A DNA stretch of 64,000 nucleotides, taken from the NCBI RefSeq assembly GCF_000733295.1, contig NZ_JPMI01000075.1:50240-114239 (forward strand), in the 5' to 3' direction. Positions 1 through 8,948 of this stretch are shown here, in pieces. Under the pieces are notes generated by a model. It did no database searches. It had not been told where the DNA came from and saw only the letters and a program-made list of their open reading frames with translations. Positions within the stretch are counted from its first letter, which is position 1, and every line of letters begins with the position of its first letter. Position numbers and translations under genes: made by a program. The DNA is from Archangium violaceum Cb vi76 (GTDB lineage Bacteria > Myxococcota > Myxococcia > Myxococcales > Myxococcaceae).

Positions 1-110
1 TACCGGAACGTCGATGAGCTGCCGCAGGATGTGCGGGATTCGTTGAAGTCTCCTGAGCAGCGAACGCGGCTCGCGAGGCCTGGCTCGAACGGATGCTGTC
101 CCGCAGGTGA
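1..110 (+). pseudogene. Possible 3' remnant of a ChaB-like frame
   Basis: Frame 1 from the window edge reads YRNVDELPQDVRDSLKSPEQ, which resembles the opening of ChaB-type small proteins (aromatic, DELP, then V..L). After about 24 codons the plausible continuation, EAWLERMLSRR followed by TGA at 108-110, lies in another frame. Either the gene carries a frameshift or the resemblance is accidental. The true start lies outside the window. This is weak evidence from a short segment. Confidence 0.22.
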
Positions 111-128
111 GTCCTGGACCTGCCGCCG

Positions 129-758
129 TCACTCTCCGGGGTCGAGCACTTCCATCAGGGCCTGCCCGTTGGTCAGGTCGAGCAGCGCGGTCTGGAAGGA
201 CTCCACGCGGGTGACGGGGAGTAGGAGTTGATAGCCCACGGTGGCGGAGTACTCCTCGGAGACGACTTCCGCCTCGTGGGCCGGGAGCATCCGGCGGAAG
301 CCGTCGACGCTCGCGTACTCGATTTCCACGGAGAGGCGGGCCTTGCTCACGCGCTCGGTGGTGGGCAGGTGCTCGAGTCCCTGCTGGACGCAGCCGGTAT
401 AGGCCCGTACCAGCCCACCCTTGCCCAGGAGCGTTCCGCCGAAGTAGCGGGTGACGACGACGGCCACGTCTCCCACCTTGCCGTGGAGCAAGGCCGTCAG
501 CATCGGCCGGCCCGCGGTCCCGTGCGGCTCGCCGTCATCGCTCATCCCCGCCATGCCCGTGGAGCCGGGAGGGCCCACCACGTACGCCCAGCAGTTGTGG
601 TTGGCGTCGGGGAACTCCTCGCGGACGCGGGCGATGAACGCCTTGGCCTCCTCCACTGTGGGCGCGGGCGCCACCGTGGTGATGAAGCGGCTGCGCTCGA
701 TCTCCTGCTCCACCCGGTGGAGACGTGCCGGGATGGGGTAACGCGAGTTCTTCGCCAT
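129..758 (-). CDS. yigZ: YigZ/IMPACT family protein
   Basis: This 209-residue protein has the usual YigZ length and layout. The N-terminal UPF0029/IMPACT domain (about residues 15-125) shows NHNCWAYVVG at 53-62, DDGEPHGTAGRPML at 74-87 and RYFGGTLLGKGGLVRAY at 104-120. The C-terminal DUF1949-type domain fills about 140-209. The family is related to eukaryotic IMPACT, a translation-control protein, and the bacterial role is not well defined. I chose the ATG at 758 because family similarity starts there; an in-frame start 13 codons upstream adds unrelated residues. The next gene, at 825, is divergently oriented. Confidence 0.9.
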   Translation of the reverse strand: MAKNSRYPIPARLHRVEQEIERSRFITTVAPAPTVEEAKAFIARVREEFPDANHNCWAYVVGPPGSTGMAGMSDDGEPHGTAGRPMLTALLHGKVGDVAVVVTRYFGGTLLGKGGLVRAYTGCVQQGLEHLPTTERVSKARLSVEIEYASVDGFRRMLPAHEAEVVSEEYSATVGYQLLLPVTRVESFQTALLDLTNGQALMEVLDPGE

Positions 759-824
759 GGACCCGCTTTCTTGGCAGTGTCGGGGCTTTTGTTCCAACTA
801 CTTCGGGAGCTGAGAAGTGAAGCC

Positions 825-1280
825 ATGCCCACGGTGACTCGACTGATGCGTGGTACCAAACCCTCTGGGCCCATCATGGCGGAGCGCCGGTTCGAGAGCA
901 CGGGTGGCTCTGGTCCGCGTGCCTCCATCCGTGTCCGTGCACCGGCCAGGGATTCGCGAACCGGTCACTACAGGTGCACCGTGGAGTGGGTCCACTCGGG
1001 GGAGAAGGAGCTGTTCGAACTCTGGGGAATCGACTCGCTGCAGGCGCTGCAACTCGCCATCCGAGCTGCCGGAGACCTGGTGAATGGGGGCGAGGAGGCG
1101 CTCCAGTGGGTGGGGAGTGATGAGGGCTACCTGGGATTTCCCAGGACATATCCCGGGTTTCTTCCCAAGGCGCTGCTGCGCAAGCTGGACCGGATGATCG
1201 ACCGGGAGCTCCTCGCCCATACGCGCAAGAGCGAAGCGGAGCGCAAGCGGCGGCAGCGGGCCCGCGCCGCGCTGCCGTAA
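825..1280 (+). CDS. DUF6968-like small protein
   Basis: This is a 151-residue protein. The core ERRFESTGGSG...RVRAPARD, followed by YRCTVEW and the segment GIDSLQALQLAI, resembles the short DUF6968 family as I remember it; the DSLQALQLA motif is the main clue. A Lys/Arg-rich tail (KSEAERKRRQRARA) ends the protein. The function of that family is unknown to me. A second possible ATG at 876 starts closer to the conserved core. It is divergent from the YigZ gene and faces away from it. Confidence 0.6.
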   Translation: MPTVTRLMRGTKPSGPIMAERRFESTGGSGPRASIRVRAPARDSRTGHYRCTVEWVHSGEKELFELWGIDSLQALQLAIRAAGDLVNGGEEALQWVGSDEGYLGFPRTYPGFLPKALLRKLDRMIDRELLAHTRKSEAERKRRQRARAALP

Positions 1281-1386
1281 AGGCTCCGCGGGAAGAGCGT
1301 GAGCTTGTGGCTCTGGCTGCACCACCTCCCAGCGCTGCTCGCGCCGTGCGATGTCCCGCCTCAGGTGATTCCTCCAGCGGAGGCTT

Positions 1387-2775
1387 CTATGCCGGGGTTG
1401 ACGAGAGGCCCTCGCGCACCTCGTCCGCGAGCGCCGGGTCGTCCGCGTCGTCGGCAAGCCACTCGGGCAAGCGCGCCAGCACCTGTCGCAGCAGGTCGTT
1501 CCACCCGGCCAGCTCCGCGTCCTCCATCAGGCCGAGCCCGTGCAGGAATCCTCCCCAGGGCCGCAGCGCCAGGGCCGTGGCGGCATGGACATGCGGATGC
1601 AGGTAGCGCCTCTCGGAGCCCTCGCTCGCCCACTCCTCCAGCGTGTCCCGCGCGGGCAACAACAGGTTCGTGCTCCGGGCCTCCTGCCCGCGCCTGGGCA
1701 CTCCCTTGAGTGGGCCCTCGGGCAGCAGCCATCCCAGCTCCGGATGGATGAGCTGGGTGCGCCCTCGCGGCCAGCCCCACCGCGTCAGCAACTCCCACTC
1801 GAAGGCCATCATCAGCGCCCACTGCTCCTGGCGCCGCTCCCCTCGCCGCATCCCGGCGAGCCCCTCGCGCGTGCCCCGCCAGGGCTCCCGGCCCGTGCGC
1901 CGCGTCAGGGCCTCGTGAATCCACCGCGAATTGGGACGCAGCTCCTCGAAGGGCGCCAGCTTCTCGCGCAGCCGCTCCGGGGGCAGCTCCGGTTCCTCCA
2001 GCAGCGCGGCATCCAGCGCCGTGAGTATGGCCCGGGTGCCGCGTTGCTCCAGGGCCGCGGGCAACAGGGACTCGTGACTCGTCTCCTCCCAGGCCCTCAG
2101 GAGGGCGGGGTGGGTTTGCTTCACGAGGCCCCGGTAGAGGCACCACTCGGCACGCGCCTGGAGGATGGAGTCGCGCGGCGCCCGTTCCGCCAGCGTGGCC
2201 AGGGCCGCGCCGACATCCTTGCCCGGCAGCCGCAAGGCGAGCGCCACGCGCCAGGCGAGCACCCAGGGCTCGGCGTCATGCACCTCTGGCGCGTGCTCCT
2301 TCCAGGCGTCGAGCACGCCCTCCAGCTCCGCGAACCGGCCGGCCTCCTCGAGCACCTCCGCCAGATGCATGCTGAGCTCGAAGGCCAGGTCCACGTCGAA
2401 GTCCGGCTGGGCGGCGGCCTCGCGGGCCAGGACGAGCTTCTCGTCGAGCGGGGCCTTCGCGAGCGGGCCCAGGAAGGGAGCCTCGGGCACCGCGGGCTTC
2501 TCCAACTCCGCGGGAGGTGGGGCCTCCGGGAGGCCGAGCCGCTTCCACAGCTCCCGGGCCGCCGCGCGGGGCAGTTCCTTGAAGGGACCGGTGCCTTTCC
2601 ACTCGCGCGTCCACCGGTTCTCCAGGGCCCAGACCTGCTCCTCGGAGGACACCCGCCGCAGCTGCTCCTCGTCCACGGTGGCGCCGTAGTGGCGCAGTGT
2701 CCCGAGGAGGGCCTCGGTGGAGTAGGCCGCCAGTCCCCGCTCCCGCCAGTGCCTGTCCAGTCGCTCGTTTCCCAT
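1387..2775 (-). CDS. Hypothetical helical protein
   Basis: I do not recognise this 462-residue protein. It is Leu/Ala/Glu/Arg-rich, with repeated Trp-containing helices (for example REWKGTGPF near 60 and RWGWPRGRTQL near 335), and its middle part looks like TPR-type helical hairpins. There is no signal peptide or membrane segment, so it is probably cytosolic. Coding bias strongly favours this frame over the long antisense frames. It stands alone between DUF6968 and the quinone reductase gene. A scaffold role would be a guess. Confidence 0.7.
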   Translation of the reverse strand: MGNERLDRHWRERGLAAYSTEALLGTLRHYGATVDEEQLRRVSSEEQVWALENRWTREWKGTGPFKELPRAAARELWKRLGLPEAPPPAELEKPAVPEAPFLGPLAKAPLDEKLVLAREAAAQPDFDVDLAFELSMHLAEVLEEAGRFAELEGVLDAWKEHAPEVHDAEPWVLAWRVALALRLPGKDVGAALATLAERAPRDSILQARAEWCLYRGLVKQTHPALLRAWEETSHESLLPAALEQRGTRAILTALDAALLEEPELPPERLREKLAPFEELRPNSRWIHEALTRRTGREPWRGTREGLAGMRRGERRQEQWALMMAFEWELLTRWGWPRGRTQLIHPELGWLLPEGPLKGVPRRGQEARSTNLLLPARDTLEEWASEGSERRYLHPHVHAATALALRPWGGFLHGLGLMEDAELAGWNDLLRQVLARLPEWLADDADDPALADEVREGLSSTPA

Positions 2776-2857
2776 GCGCGGCCAGCATGGACATGACCGC
2801 GCGGGTTGTCACGGGGTTCCTACCGGAAATGTAGGGAACATCCCACGTCTGGACGGC

Positions 2858-3832
2858 TCAGTGGATCCGCAGGGTCAGCTTGCCCAGGTGGTGCTGGAGC
2901 ACCTCCTTCTGCGCCCGGGCGGCCTCCTCCATCGCGTACACGTGGCCGATCTCCAGGTGGAACGGCCCCGCTTCGATGAGCTCGTTGAGCCGCTCCAGCG
3001 TCTTCTGGTTGGGGACGCCGTCGTAGGCGATGAGCTCGACGCCCTCGGGGCCCCGCGGTACTGGCTCCACGCCATTCGGGTGGGCGATGCGGCCGCCCTG
3101 ACGCACGTGCTTCAGCGCGCTCAGGCAGCGGTCATTGCATGCCAGCACCAGCGCCGCGTCGAGCCCCTCCGGTGCGAAGTCGCGGCAGGCCTTCTCCACA
3201 TCCCCGTGGTGCCCCTCGACGACCGCCTCCGCGCCGAGCCGGCGGGCCAGCTCCACCCCGTCCTCGCCCGAGGCCACCGCCAGCACCCGGGCGCCCAGCC
3301 GGCGGGCGAGCTGCAGCGCGATGTGTCCCACTCCTCCGCTGGCGCCGAAGATGAGCAGGCGTTGTCCCTTCTGGAGCCTCAAGTGCTCCTCGAGCCCTTG
3401 CAGCCCGGTGAGGCCATCCGCCGCCAGCGCCGCCGCCTGTTCCACCTTCATTCCCTTGGGAATCCGCGCCGCGTGCTTCTCCTTCGCCACGACGAATTCC
3501 GCGTAGAAGCCTCCCTTGGGGCTCAGGAACGCGGCGGCGTAGACGCGGTCCCCCACCTTGAAGCGCCGCACGTTCTTCCCCACGGACACCACCTCTCCCG
3601 CGCCGTCCGTGCCGGGCACGTAGGGGAAGTGGGGCTCTCCTTGCATCATCTCCGCCATCTCCCCTTCCCGCTCCAGGGCATCCCAGACGGCCACGCCCGC
3701 CACCTCGACGCGGATGAGGATTTCATCGTCCCCGCACGTGGGCACGGGCACGGTCTTGATGCCGAGGACCTCCGGGCCGCCGAAGCGATCCAGCGCCGCG
3801 GCCTTCATCTTCTCGGGAATGGAGGGGGCCAT
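2858..3832 (-). CDS. MDR-family NAD(P)H:quinone oxidoreductase
   Basis: This 324-residue member of the medium-chain dehydrogenase/reductase superfamily, quinone-reductase branch, likely reduces quinones or reactive enones with NADPH. The GroES-like N-terminal half carries YVPGTDGAGEV (71-81) and GDRVYA (94-99). The nucleotide-binding half has LIFGASGGVG at 160-169. The catalytic and structural zinc cysteine sets of alcohol dehydrogenases are absent, as expected for quinone reductases. The start at 3832 is supported by AAAGGAGT seven bases upstream. Confidence 0.88.
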   Translation of the reverse strand: MAPSIPEKMKAAALDRFGGPEVLGIKTVPVPTCGDDEILIRVEVAGVAVWDALEREGEMAEMMQGEPHFPYVPGTDGAGEVVSVGKNVRRFKVGDRVYAAAFLSPKGGFYAEFVVAKEKHAARIPKGMKVEQAAALAADGLTGLQGLEEHLRLQKGQRLLIFGASGGVGHIALQLARRLGARVLAVASGEDGVELARRLGAEAVVEGHHGDVEKACRDFAPEGLDAALVLACNDRCLSALKHVRQGGRIAHPNGVEPVPRGPEGVELIAYDGVPNQKTLERLNELIEAGPFHLEIGHVYAMEEAARAQKEVLQHHLGKLTLRIH

Positions 3833-3960
3833 GGTGGACTCCTTTGGGTGAAGCCGGTTCACGCGGAGGATGGGCACTCTCCAAGGCCCTGTCAGGGCTC
3901 GGCCCGCCGCACGGTGGGCAAGGGTTGCATCCACGGGCGCCCGGTGAAGCGGCAGCCCCG

Positions 3961-5715
3961 TCAGGAGAGGTTCTGCGCGGTGTTGATGAGGGCCACGTGG
4001 CTGAAGGCCTGTGGGAAGTTGCCCAACTGCCGTTTCGTGCGCGGGTCGTACTCCTCGGCGAGCAGGCCCACGTCATTGCACAGCGACAGCAGCCGCTCGA
4101 AAATGGTGCGCGCCTCGTCCATACGGCCCAGCAGAATGAGCGCGTCCGCGAGCCAGAAGGAGCACGCCAGGAATGACCCCTCGCCCGGTGGCAGTCCGTC
4201 CTCCGAGCGGTGCGTGTCATAGCGGCGCACCAGCCCGCCCTCGCACAGCTCGCGCTGGATGGCGTCCACCGTGCCCACCACGCGCGGATCCTCCGGCGGC
4301 AGGAAGCCGAGCTGCGGAATGAGCAGCAGCGCCGCGTCCAGCTCCTTGCCCCCGTAGGCCTGGACGAAGCTGCCCCGGCTGGCGTCATAGCCGCGCTCGC
4401 ACACCTGGGCGTGGATGCGCGCGCGCAGCTCCCTCCAGCGCTCGAGGGGCGCGGGCAGGCGGAACTCCTCGGCCGTCCGCAGTGCCCGGTCCACCGCCAC
4501 CCACGCCATCACCTTCGAGTGGGTGAAATGTTGCGGCGGGCCGCGTACCTCCCAGATGCCCTCGTCCGTGCGCTCCCAGTTGGACTCGAGGAAGTCGAGC
4601 AGGTGCCGCTGCAACTCCCAGCCCTCCTCACGCGGCGGCACCCCCGAGCGCCGGGCCATGTGCAGGCAGTCGAGCACCTCGCCGTAGACGTCGAGCTGGA
4701 ACTGGCACACGGCCGCGTTGCCCAGGCGCACGGGGCTCGCGCCCTGGTAGCCCGGGAGCCAGGGCAGCTCCTGCTCGGTGAGGCGGCGCTCGCCGGAAAC
4801 GCCATACATGATTTGAAGCTCCCGGGGCTCGCCGGCCACGGCGCGCAGGAGCCAGTCGCGCCAGGCCTGGGCCTCCTCCCGGTAGCCCGCATCCAGCAGG
4901 GCGAGCAGCGTGAAGGTGGCATCGCGCAGCCAGCAGTAGCGGTAGTCCCAGTTGCGCACGCCGCCGAGCGCCTCGGGCAGCGACGTGGTGGGCGCGGCGA
5001 CGATGCCGCCCGTGGGCGAGTAGGTGAGGGCCTTGAGGACGATGAGGGAGCGCAGCACCTGCTCGCGCCAGGGGCCCTCATAGGTGCAGTGCGAGGACCA
5101 CTCGCGCCACCACGCCTCGGTGTGCTCCGCGGCGGTGGCCGGGTCGATGCTCGGGGGCGCGGGCTCGTGCGAGGGGTGCCAGGCGAGGAGGAAGCGGGCG
5201 CGCTCGCCAGCGGAGAGGGAGAAGTCCGCGCGCAAGGTGGCGTCCTCGTTGCGCGGGCGGACATCGGACAGGAGGGTGAGGGCATCGGGCCCGGCCATGG
5301 CGGAGAAGCGGCCGTCGATGGCGTGGACCCAGGGGGTGCGGCCGCCGTAGCCGAAGCGGATGACGAGCTCCATGCGGACGGAGACGTGGCCCTGGAGGCA
5401 CACGGCCTCGCGCACCAGGTCCGGCTCGCGGCCGCGCGGGGGCATGCAGTCGACGACGCGCAGGGTGCCGGTATCCGTCTCGAAGTCCGTCTCGAGGACG
5501 AGGGTGCCGGGGCGGTAGCGGCGTTGGACGCGGCGGATGCCTCCCGAGGGGGCGAGCAGCCAGCGGCCATGCTCCTCGGAGCCCAGGAGGGCGGCGAAGC
5601 AGGCATCGGCGTCGAAGCGCGGCAGGCACAGCCAGTCGATGGAGCCATCCTTCCCCACCAGGGCGGCGCTCTGGGTGTCGCCGATGAGGGCGTAGTCTTC
5701 GATGGGGAGGGGCAT
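3961..5715 (-). CDS. GH15-family glucanohydrolase (trehalase/glucoamylase type)
   Basis: This 584-residue cytosolic protein belongs to the family that includes bacterial GH15 trehalases and glucoamylases. The N-terminal beta domain starts with IEDYALIGDTQSAALV and GSIDWLCLPRFD. The (alpha/alpha)6 barrel contains APTTSLPEALGG (241-252) and NWDYRYCWLRDATF (255-268), and the C-terminal part has EEYDPRTKRQLGNFPQAF, which supplies the usual second catalytic acid. The exact substrate (trehalose, maltooligosaccharide or another glucan) cannot be read from sequence. The start at 5715 lies one base after the stop of the upstream lipoprotein gene, so the two are probably translationally coupled. Confidence 0.9.
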   Translation of the reverse strand: MPLPIEDYALIGDTQSAALVGKDGSIDWLCLPRFDADACFAALLGSEEHGRWLLAPSGGIRRVQRRYRPGTLVLETDFETDTGTLRVVDCMPPRGREPDLVREAVCLQGHVSVRMELVIRFGYGGRTPWVHAIDGRFSAMAGPDALTLLSDVRPRNEDATLRADFSLSAGERARFLLAWHPSHEPAPPSIDPATAAEHTEAWWREWSSHCTYEGPWREQVLRSLIVLKALTYSPTGGIVAAPTTSLPEALGGVRNWDYRYCWLRDATFTLLALLDAGYREEAQAWRDWLLRAVAGEPRELQIMYGVSGERRLTEQELPWLPGYQGASPVRLGNAAVCQFQLDVYGEVLDCLHMARRSGVPPREEGWELQRHLLDFLESNWERTDEGIWEVRGPPQHFTHSKVMAWVAVDRALRTAEEFRLPAPLERWRELRARIHAQVCERGYDASRGSFVQAYGGKELDAALLLIPQLGFLPPEDPRVVGTVDAIQRELCEGGLVRRYDTHRSEDGLPPGEGSFLACSFWLADALILLGRMDEARTIFERLLSLCNDVGLLAEEYDPRTKRQLGNFPQAFSHVALINTAQNLS

Positions 5716-5716
5716 G

Positions 5717-6205
5717 TCACTCGAATTGGGAGACGACGGTGAAGGGGACGCTCTTGGGCAGGGTGATGGCACGGTCGGTGGTGCCGGCCTCGGCGTGGAT
5801 GCCGCCCGGAGCCTCCGCGCCGAGCACGAGGCACACGGGGTAGCTCTCTCCATCGGGCAGGTTCGCCCGGGTGTAGCGGACCTGGACCTTGCCGGTGTTC
5901 ATCCAGAGCTCGCCCGCGACGAGCGTGCCCGCGGGCAGGTCGCCCACGGCGCTCTCCAGGCGGCTCGTCACCTGGCCCTGACGGTAGACGCCGTAGTCGT
6001 TGGGGCCTCCCGGCTGGGAGGCCTCGAGCTGTAGGGAGCCCTGCTGGCCCGGCTCCAGGCCCAGCTTCTTCATGAGCGTGACGGTGCCGGGGGCGCAGGT
6101 CAGCCGGGGCGCCTTCGTCTTCTCCTTGTCGATGTCGAACGTGACACACGCGGTGAGGGCGAGGGTGCTCGCGGCGATGAGGCAGGGCTTCAGGGATGAA
6201 GGCAT
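5717..6205 (-). CDS. Small lipoprotein, unknown function
   Basis: This is a 162-residue envelope lipoprotein. The signal peptide ends in the lipobox LTAC, so Cys20 would be acylated. The mature part is a beta-rich domain of about 140 residues (VTLMKKLGLEPGQQGSLQLE..., LVAGELWMNTGKVQVRYTR) that I cannot place in a named family. Its stop (TGA 5719-5717) is followed after one base by the start of the GH15 gene, so they share an operon, but no functional link is evident. Confidence 0.75.
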   Translation of the reverse strand: MPSSLKPCLIAASTLALTACVTFDIDKEKTKAPRLTCAPGTVTLMKKLGLEPGQQGSLQLEASQPGGPNDYGVYRQGQVTSRLESAVGDLPAGTLVAGELWMNTGKVQVRYTRANLPDGESYPVCLVLGAEAPGGIHAEAGTTDRAITLPKSVPFTVVSQFE

Positions 6206-6220
6206 GGGGGACCGGGTGTG

Positions 6221-6556
6221 TCAGGCGGGGGTGACGGGCCTCCGATGAGGAGTCCAGTCCCGGTGGTCCCAGACGAGCGACAGCGCGGTGACGAGCAGGC
6301 CCACGATGACGTCGTTGAGGGTGGCGGCGCGGTAGCCGCCGAAGCCCAGGAGGAACGGGGAGAGGATGAGCCACACGCCGAGCAGGGTGTTGGCGTAGCG
6401 CAGCTTGGGGACGGCGATGGCCGCGAGGGCCAGCAACATGACGCCCAGCCCCACGCACAGGTCATTCAACTCCGCTTCCTGGAGCCGGTAATCGAGCACG
6501 AAGGGCGCGGACACCAGCCAGAAGCCCAGGATGACGTTCAACCAGCGAGCCCACAT
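6221..6556 (-). CDS. SPW-repeat membrane protein
   Basis: This 111-residue integral membrane protein has four predicted helices (about 5-23, 30-49, 55-72 and 76-95). The two halves repeat the pattern WLNVILGFWLVSAPF and NTLLGVWLILSPF, each followed by LND-containing helices, which is the hallmark of the SPW repeat family. The family's biochemical role is unknown. It sits just upstream of the lipoprotein gene on the same strand. Confidence 0.85.
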   Translation of the reverse strand: MWARWLNVILGFWLVSAPFVLDYRLQEAELNDLCVGLGVMLLALAAIAVPKLRYANTLLGVWLILSPFLLGFGGYRAATLNDVIVGLLVTALSLVWDHRDWTPHRRPVTPA

Positions 6557-6592
6557 TCGCCGCTCCTCCGGACGTTTGAAACGTTGACGGGT

Positions 6593-7120
6593 TCAAGGTG
6601 GGGAGAGAGGGGCACCGGGTGCAACCGGGAGCGCTGTCTCGGAGGGCGGGCGTGCACTCGCGAGCCCTTCCTCCTGCTCGCATGGGGGCACGGACGCGGT
6701 GACGAGCCCGAAGAGCAGGCATTGGACAGCGAGCCACCGGCGCTCGGCGGGAGACCAGGTGTGCGGGGGTGGAGTGACGCGCAGGCGCGGAAAGGAGAGC
6801 CACTCGAAGAGCCACACGCCTCCACCGAGCACGAGGCCGTGGACGGGACCCGGGAGCATGGGCCGGAGCCAGCCGCCGAGTACTCCGAGCGTGGGCCCGT
6901 AGAGCCAGCGCATGACGAGTCCCCACCGTTGAGCCTCCCGGGGACGCAGCCGCACGCCGAACCATGCGCGAGCCGCCCGCCTGGCGATGTGGCGCACCGA
7001 GTAGGGAGGCGGACGTCCGAGCAGGGCGTCGCGGAGGGGTTCGGAGGCGGTGAGGGCGAGGGTCCCGAGCACACCCGCGCCGAGAGCTCGAAAAATACGC
7101 CTGTTCGCCTGCTCGCTCAC
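6593..7120 (-). CDS. Hypothetical membrane protein
   Basis: This 175-residue protein has several hydrophobic helices (ALGAGVLGTLALTAS, WLYGPTLGVLGGWL, GLVLGGGVWLFEWLSF, QCLLFGLVTAS). The spacing of Trp/Tyr-Gly motifs recalls YagU/DUF1440-type inner membrane proteins, but I would not insist. I chose the GTG at 7120 because GGAGG precedes it by five bases; longer frames run upstream into the tandem repeat at 7150-7245 and are unlikely to be translated. Confidence 0.6.
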   Translation of the reverse strand: MSEQANRRIFRALGAGVLGTLALTASEPLRDALLGRPPPYSVRHIARRAARAWFGVRLRPREAQRWGLVMRWLYGPTLGVLGGWLRPMLPGPVHGLVLGGGVWLFEWLSFPRLRVTPPPHTWSPAERRWLAVQCLLFGLVTASVPPCEQEEGLASARPPSETALPVAPGAPLSPP

Positions 7121-7149
7121 GGTCACCTCCGCGCCCACTCGCGTGAGAT

Positions 7150-7245
7150 GCGCATCCATCCCCTCGCGCATCCATCCCCTCGCGCATCCATCCCCCCGCG
7201 CATCCTTCCACCCGCGCATCCTTCCACCCGCGCATCCTTCCCCTC
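7150..7245. repeat. Minisatellite, six copies of a 16-bp unit
   Basis: Six consecutive units follow the pattern GCGCATCCWTCCMCYC at 7150, 7166, 7182, 7198, 7214 and 7230. The first two units are identical, as are the fourth and fifth, which suggests recent slippage. The array ends directly in a dispersed hairpin repeat. Confidence 0.95.
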
Positions 7246-7274
7246 GCCCTCCGGGAGAGGGACGGGGTGAGGGT
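7241..7274 (-). repeat. Dispersed hairpin repeat (copy 1)
   Basis: The core is CCCTCCGGGAGAGGG, followed by an ACGGGGTGAGGG tail. This is the reverse orientation of the family found at ten other places in the window. Confidence 0.85.
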
Positions 7275-7437
7275 ATCGGAGACCCCGGGTTCAGCCCGTC
7301 AGGACCCGCTCCGGATCTCTTCTCGCTCTGTTGGCTTCTGTCCGGATGTGCGAATGCACACCGTGTCATTCGATTCCCGTGGGAGCATATCGGGACCAGG
7401 CTGCCCACGTTCACGGGCTGGAAGACAGTGACGGGTA

Positions 7438-7471
7438 CCCTCACCCCGTCCCTCTCCCGAGGGGAGAGGGG
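7438..7471 (+). repeat. Dispersed hairpin repeat (copy 2)
   Basis: A CCCTCACCCCGT tail is followed by the perfect stem CCCTCTCCC/GGGAGAGGG around a short loop. It ends 26 bases before the glutathione reductase start codon, so it is probably transcribed in that leader. Confidence 0.9.
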
Positions 7472-7496
7472 AAATTGGGGAAACAGGAGACACGCG

Positions 7497-8903
7497 ATGC
7501 CCCAGTACGACTTCGACTTGTTCACGATTGGCGCGGGCTCGGGCGGGGTGGCGGCGAGCCGCAGAGCGGGCTCGTACGGCGCTCGCGTGGCCATCTGCGA
7601 GGACAACCGCATCGGCGGCACGTGTGTGCACCGCGGTTGTGTCCCCAAGAAGCTGCTCGTCTACGGCGCCCACTTCCACTCGGAGTTCGAGGACGCCGCG
7701 GGCTACGGCTGGTCGGTCTCGGAGCCCGGCTTCGACTGGAAGAAGCTCCAGGCGGCGAAGGACAAGGAACTGGAGCGGCTCGACGGGGTCTACCGGCGGC
7801 TGCTGAAGGACTCGGGGGTGCAGCTCCTCGAGGGCCGGGGCCGGGTGGTGGATGGGCACACGGTGGAAGTGAATGGCCAGCGCTACACGGCCGAGCGCAT
7901 CCTGGTGGCCACGGGCTCCCATCCCTTCCTCCCCGAGGTGCCAGGCATCGAGCACGCCATCACCTCGGACGGAGCGCTGGGGCTGGGCGAGGTGCCGCGG
8001 CGGCTGGCCATCGTGGGCGGGGGCTACATCGGGGTGGAGTTCGCGGGCATCTTCAACGCGCTGGGCGCGAAGGTGATGATGCTCATCCGGGGCGACACGG
8101 TGCTGCGCGGCTTCGATGACGACATCCGGGCGATGCTCACGCAGGAGATGCGCAAGAAGGGCATCGACATCCGGCCGGAAACCTTCGTCCGGGACATCGA
8201 GAAGCGGGCGGACGGGACGTTGAGCCTGCTGACGCGGATGGGGGACACGCTCGAGGTGGACGCGGTGCTGTACGCGACGGGGCGGGTGCCGAACACGAAG
8301 GGGCTGGGCCTGGGGGAGGTGGGTGTGCGGCTGGACGCGCGGGGCGCGGTGGAGGTGGACGAGTGGTCTCGCACGAGCGTGGAGAGCGTCTACGCGGTGG
8401 GAGACGTGACGGACCGCCTCAACCTCACGCCGGTGGCGATCGCCGAGGGCCGGGCATTGGCGGAGACGCTCTTCCACGACAACCCGACGAAGATGGACCA
8501 CACGGGGGTGGCGTCGGCGGTGTTCAGCCAGCCGCCGGTGGGGACGGTGGGGTGTACGGAGCTCGAGGCGCGTGAGCGTTACGGCAAGGTGGACGTGTAC
8601 GTGTCCAACTTCCGGCCGATGAAGCACACGCTGAGCGGGAGGGACGAGCGGACGATGATGAAGGTCATCGTCGAGCGCGAGAGCGGGAAGGTCTTGGGCT
8701 TCCACATGGTGGGAGCGGACGCGCCCGAAATCATCCAGGGGATGTCGGTGGCGCTGAAGTGTGGGGTGACGAAGAAGCAGTTGGACGCGACGGTGGGCAT
8801 CCACCCGACGGCGGCCGAGGAGTTCGTGACGATGAGGGACAAGCGGCCGGATCCGGTGGAGGAGGCGGCGAAGGAGCTCGGCCACGACGCCCATCAAGGC
8901 TGA
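7497..8903 (+). CDS. gor: Glutathione-disulfide reductase
   Basis: This 468-residue flavoprotein disulfide reductase likely reduces glutathione disulfide with NADPH in the cytosol. The FAD-binding GAGSGG is at 12-17. The redox pair is in GTCVHRGCVPKK (Cys43 and Cys48), the NAD(P) fold has IVGGGYIGVEF near 175, and the C-terminal interface carries HPTAAEEF, which supplies the catalytic His-Glu dyad. The CVxxGCVPKK spacing and HPT motif favour glutathione reductase over dihydrolipoamide dehydrogenase or mercuric reductase. AGGAGA lies six bases before the ATG. Confidence 0.9.
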   Translation: MPQYDFDLFTIGAGSGGVAASRRAGSYGARVAICEDNRIGGTCVHRGCVPKKLLVYGAHFHSEFEDAAGYGWSVSEPGFDWKKLQAAKDKELERLDGVYRRLLKDSGVQLLEGRGRVVDGHTVEVNGQRYTAERILVATGSHPFLPEVPGIEHAITSDGALGLGEVPRRLAIVGGGYIGVEFAGIFNALGAKVMMLIRGDTVLRGFDDDIRAMLTQEMRKKGIDIRPETFVRDIEKRADGTLSLLTRMGDTLEVDAVLYATGRVPNTKGLGLGEVGVRLDARGAVEVDEWSRTSVESVYAVGDVTDRLNLTPVAIAEGRALAETLFHDNPTKMDHTGVASAVFSQPPVGTVGCTELEARERYGKVDVYVSNFRPMKHTLSGRDERTMMKVIVERESGKVLGFHMVGADAPEIIQGMSVALKCGVTKKQLDATVGIHPTAAEEFVTMRDKRPDPVEEAAKELGHDAHQG

Positions 8904-8948
8904 CACGCCAGACACACACGGCATCGCGGAGACCCACCGTGCCCCCCA

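Larger units (their letters stand above)
7121..7496. other. Intergenic region with minisatellite and hairpin repeats
   Basis: This 376-base non-coding stretch between divergent genes holds a six-copy 16-bp tandem repeat (7150-7245), one copy of the dispersed hairpin repeat at each end of the remainder (7241-7274 and 7438-7471), and about 160 bases of unassigned sequence between them. The promoter of the glutathione reductase gene probably lies in that unassigned part. Confidence 0.8.

Noticed and set aside
7130-7648. A minus-strand frame extending the 6593-7120 gene through the minisatellite
   Set aside because: It adds low-complexity MRGWKDARGDG-type residues from the 16-bp repeat and runs into the glutathione reductase gene. 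The GTG at 7120 has a perfect ribosome site.
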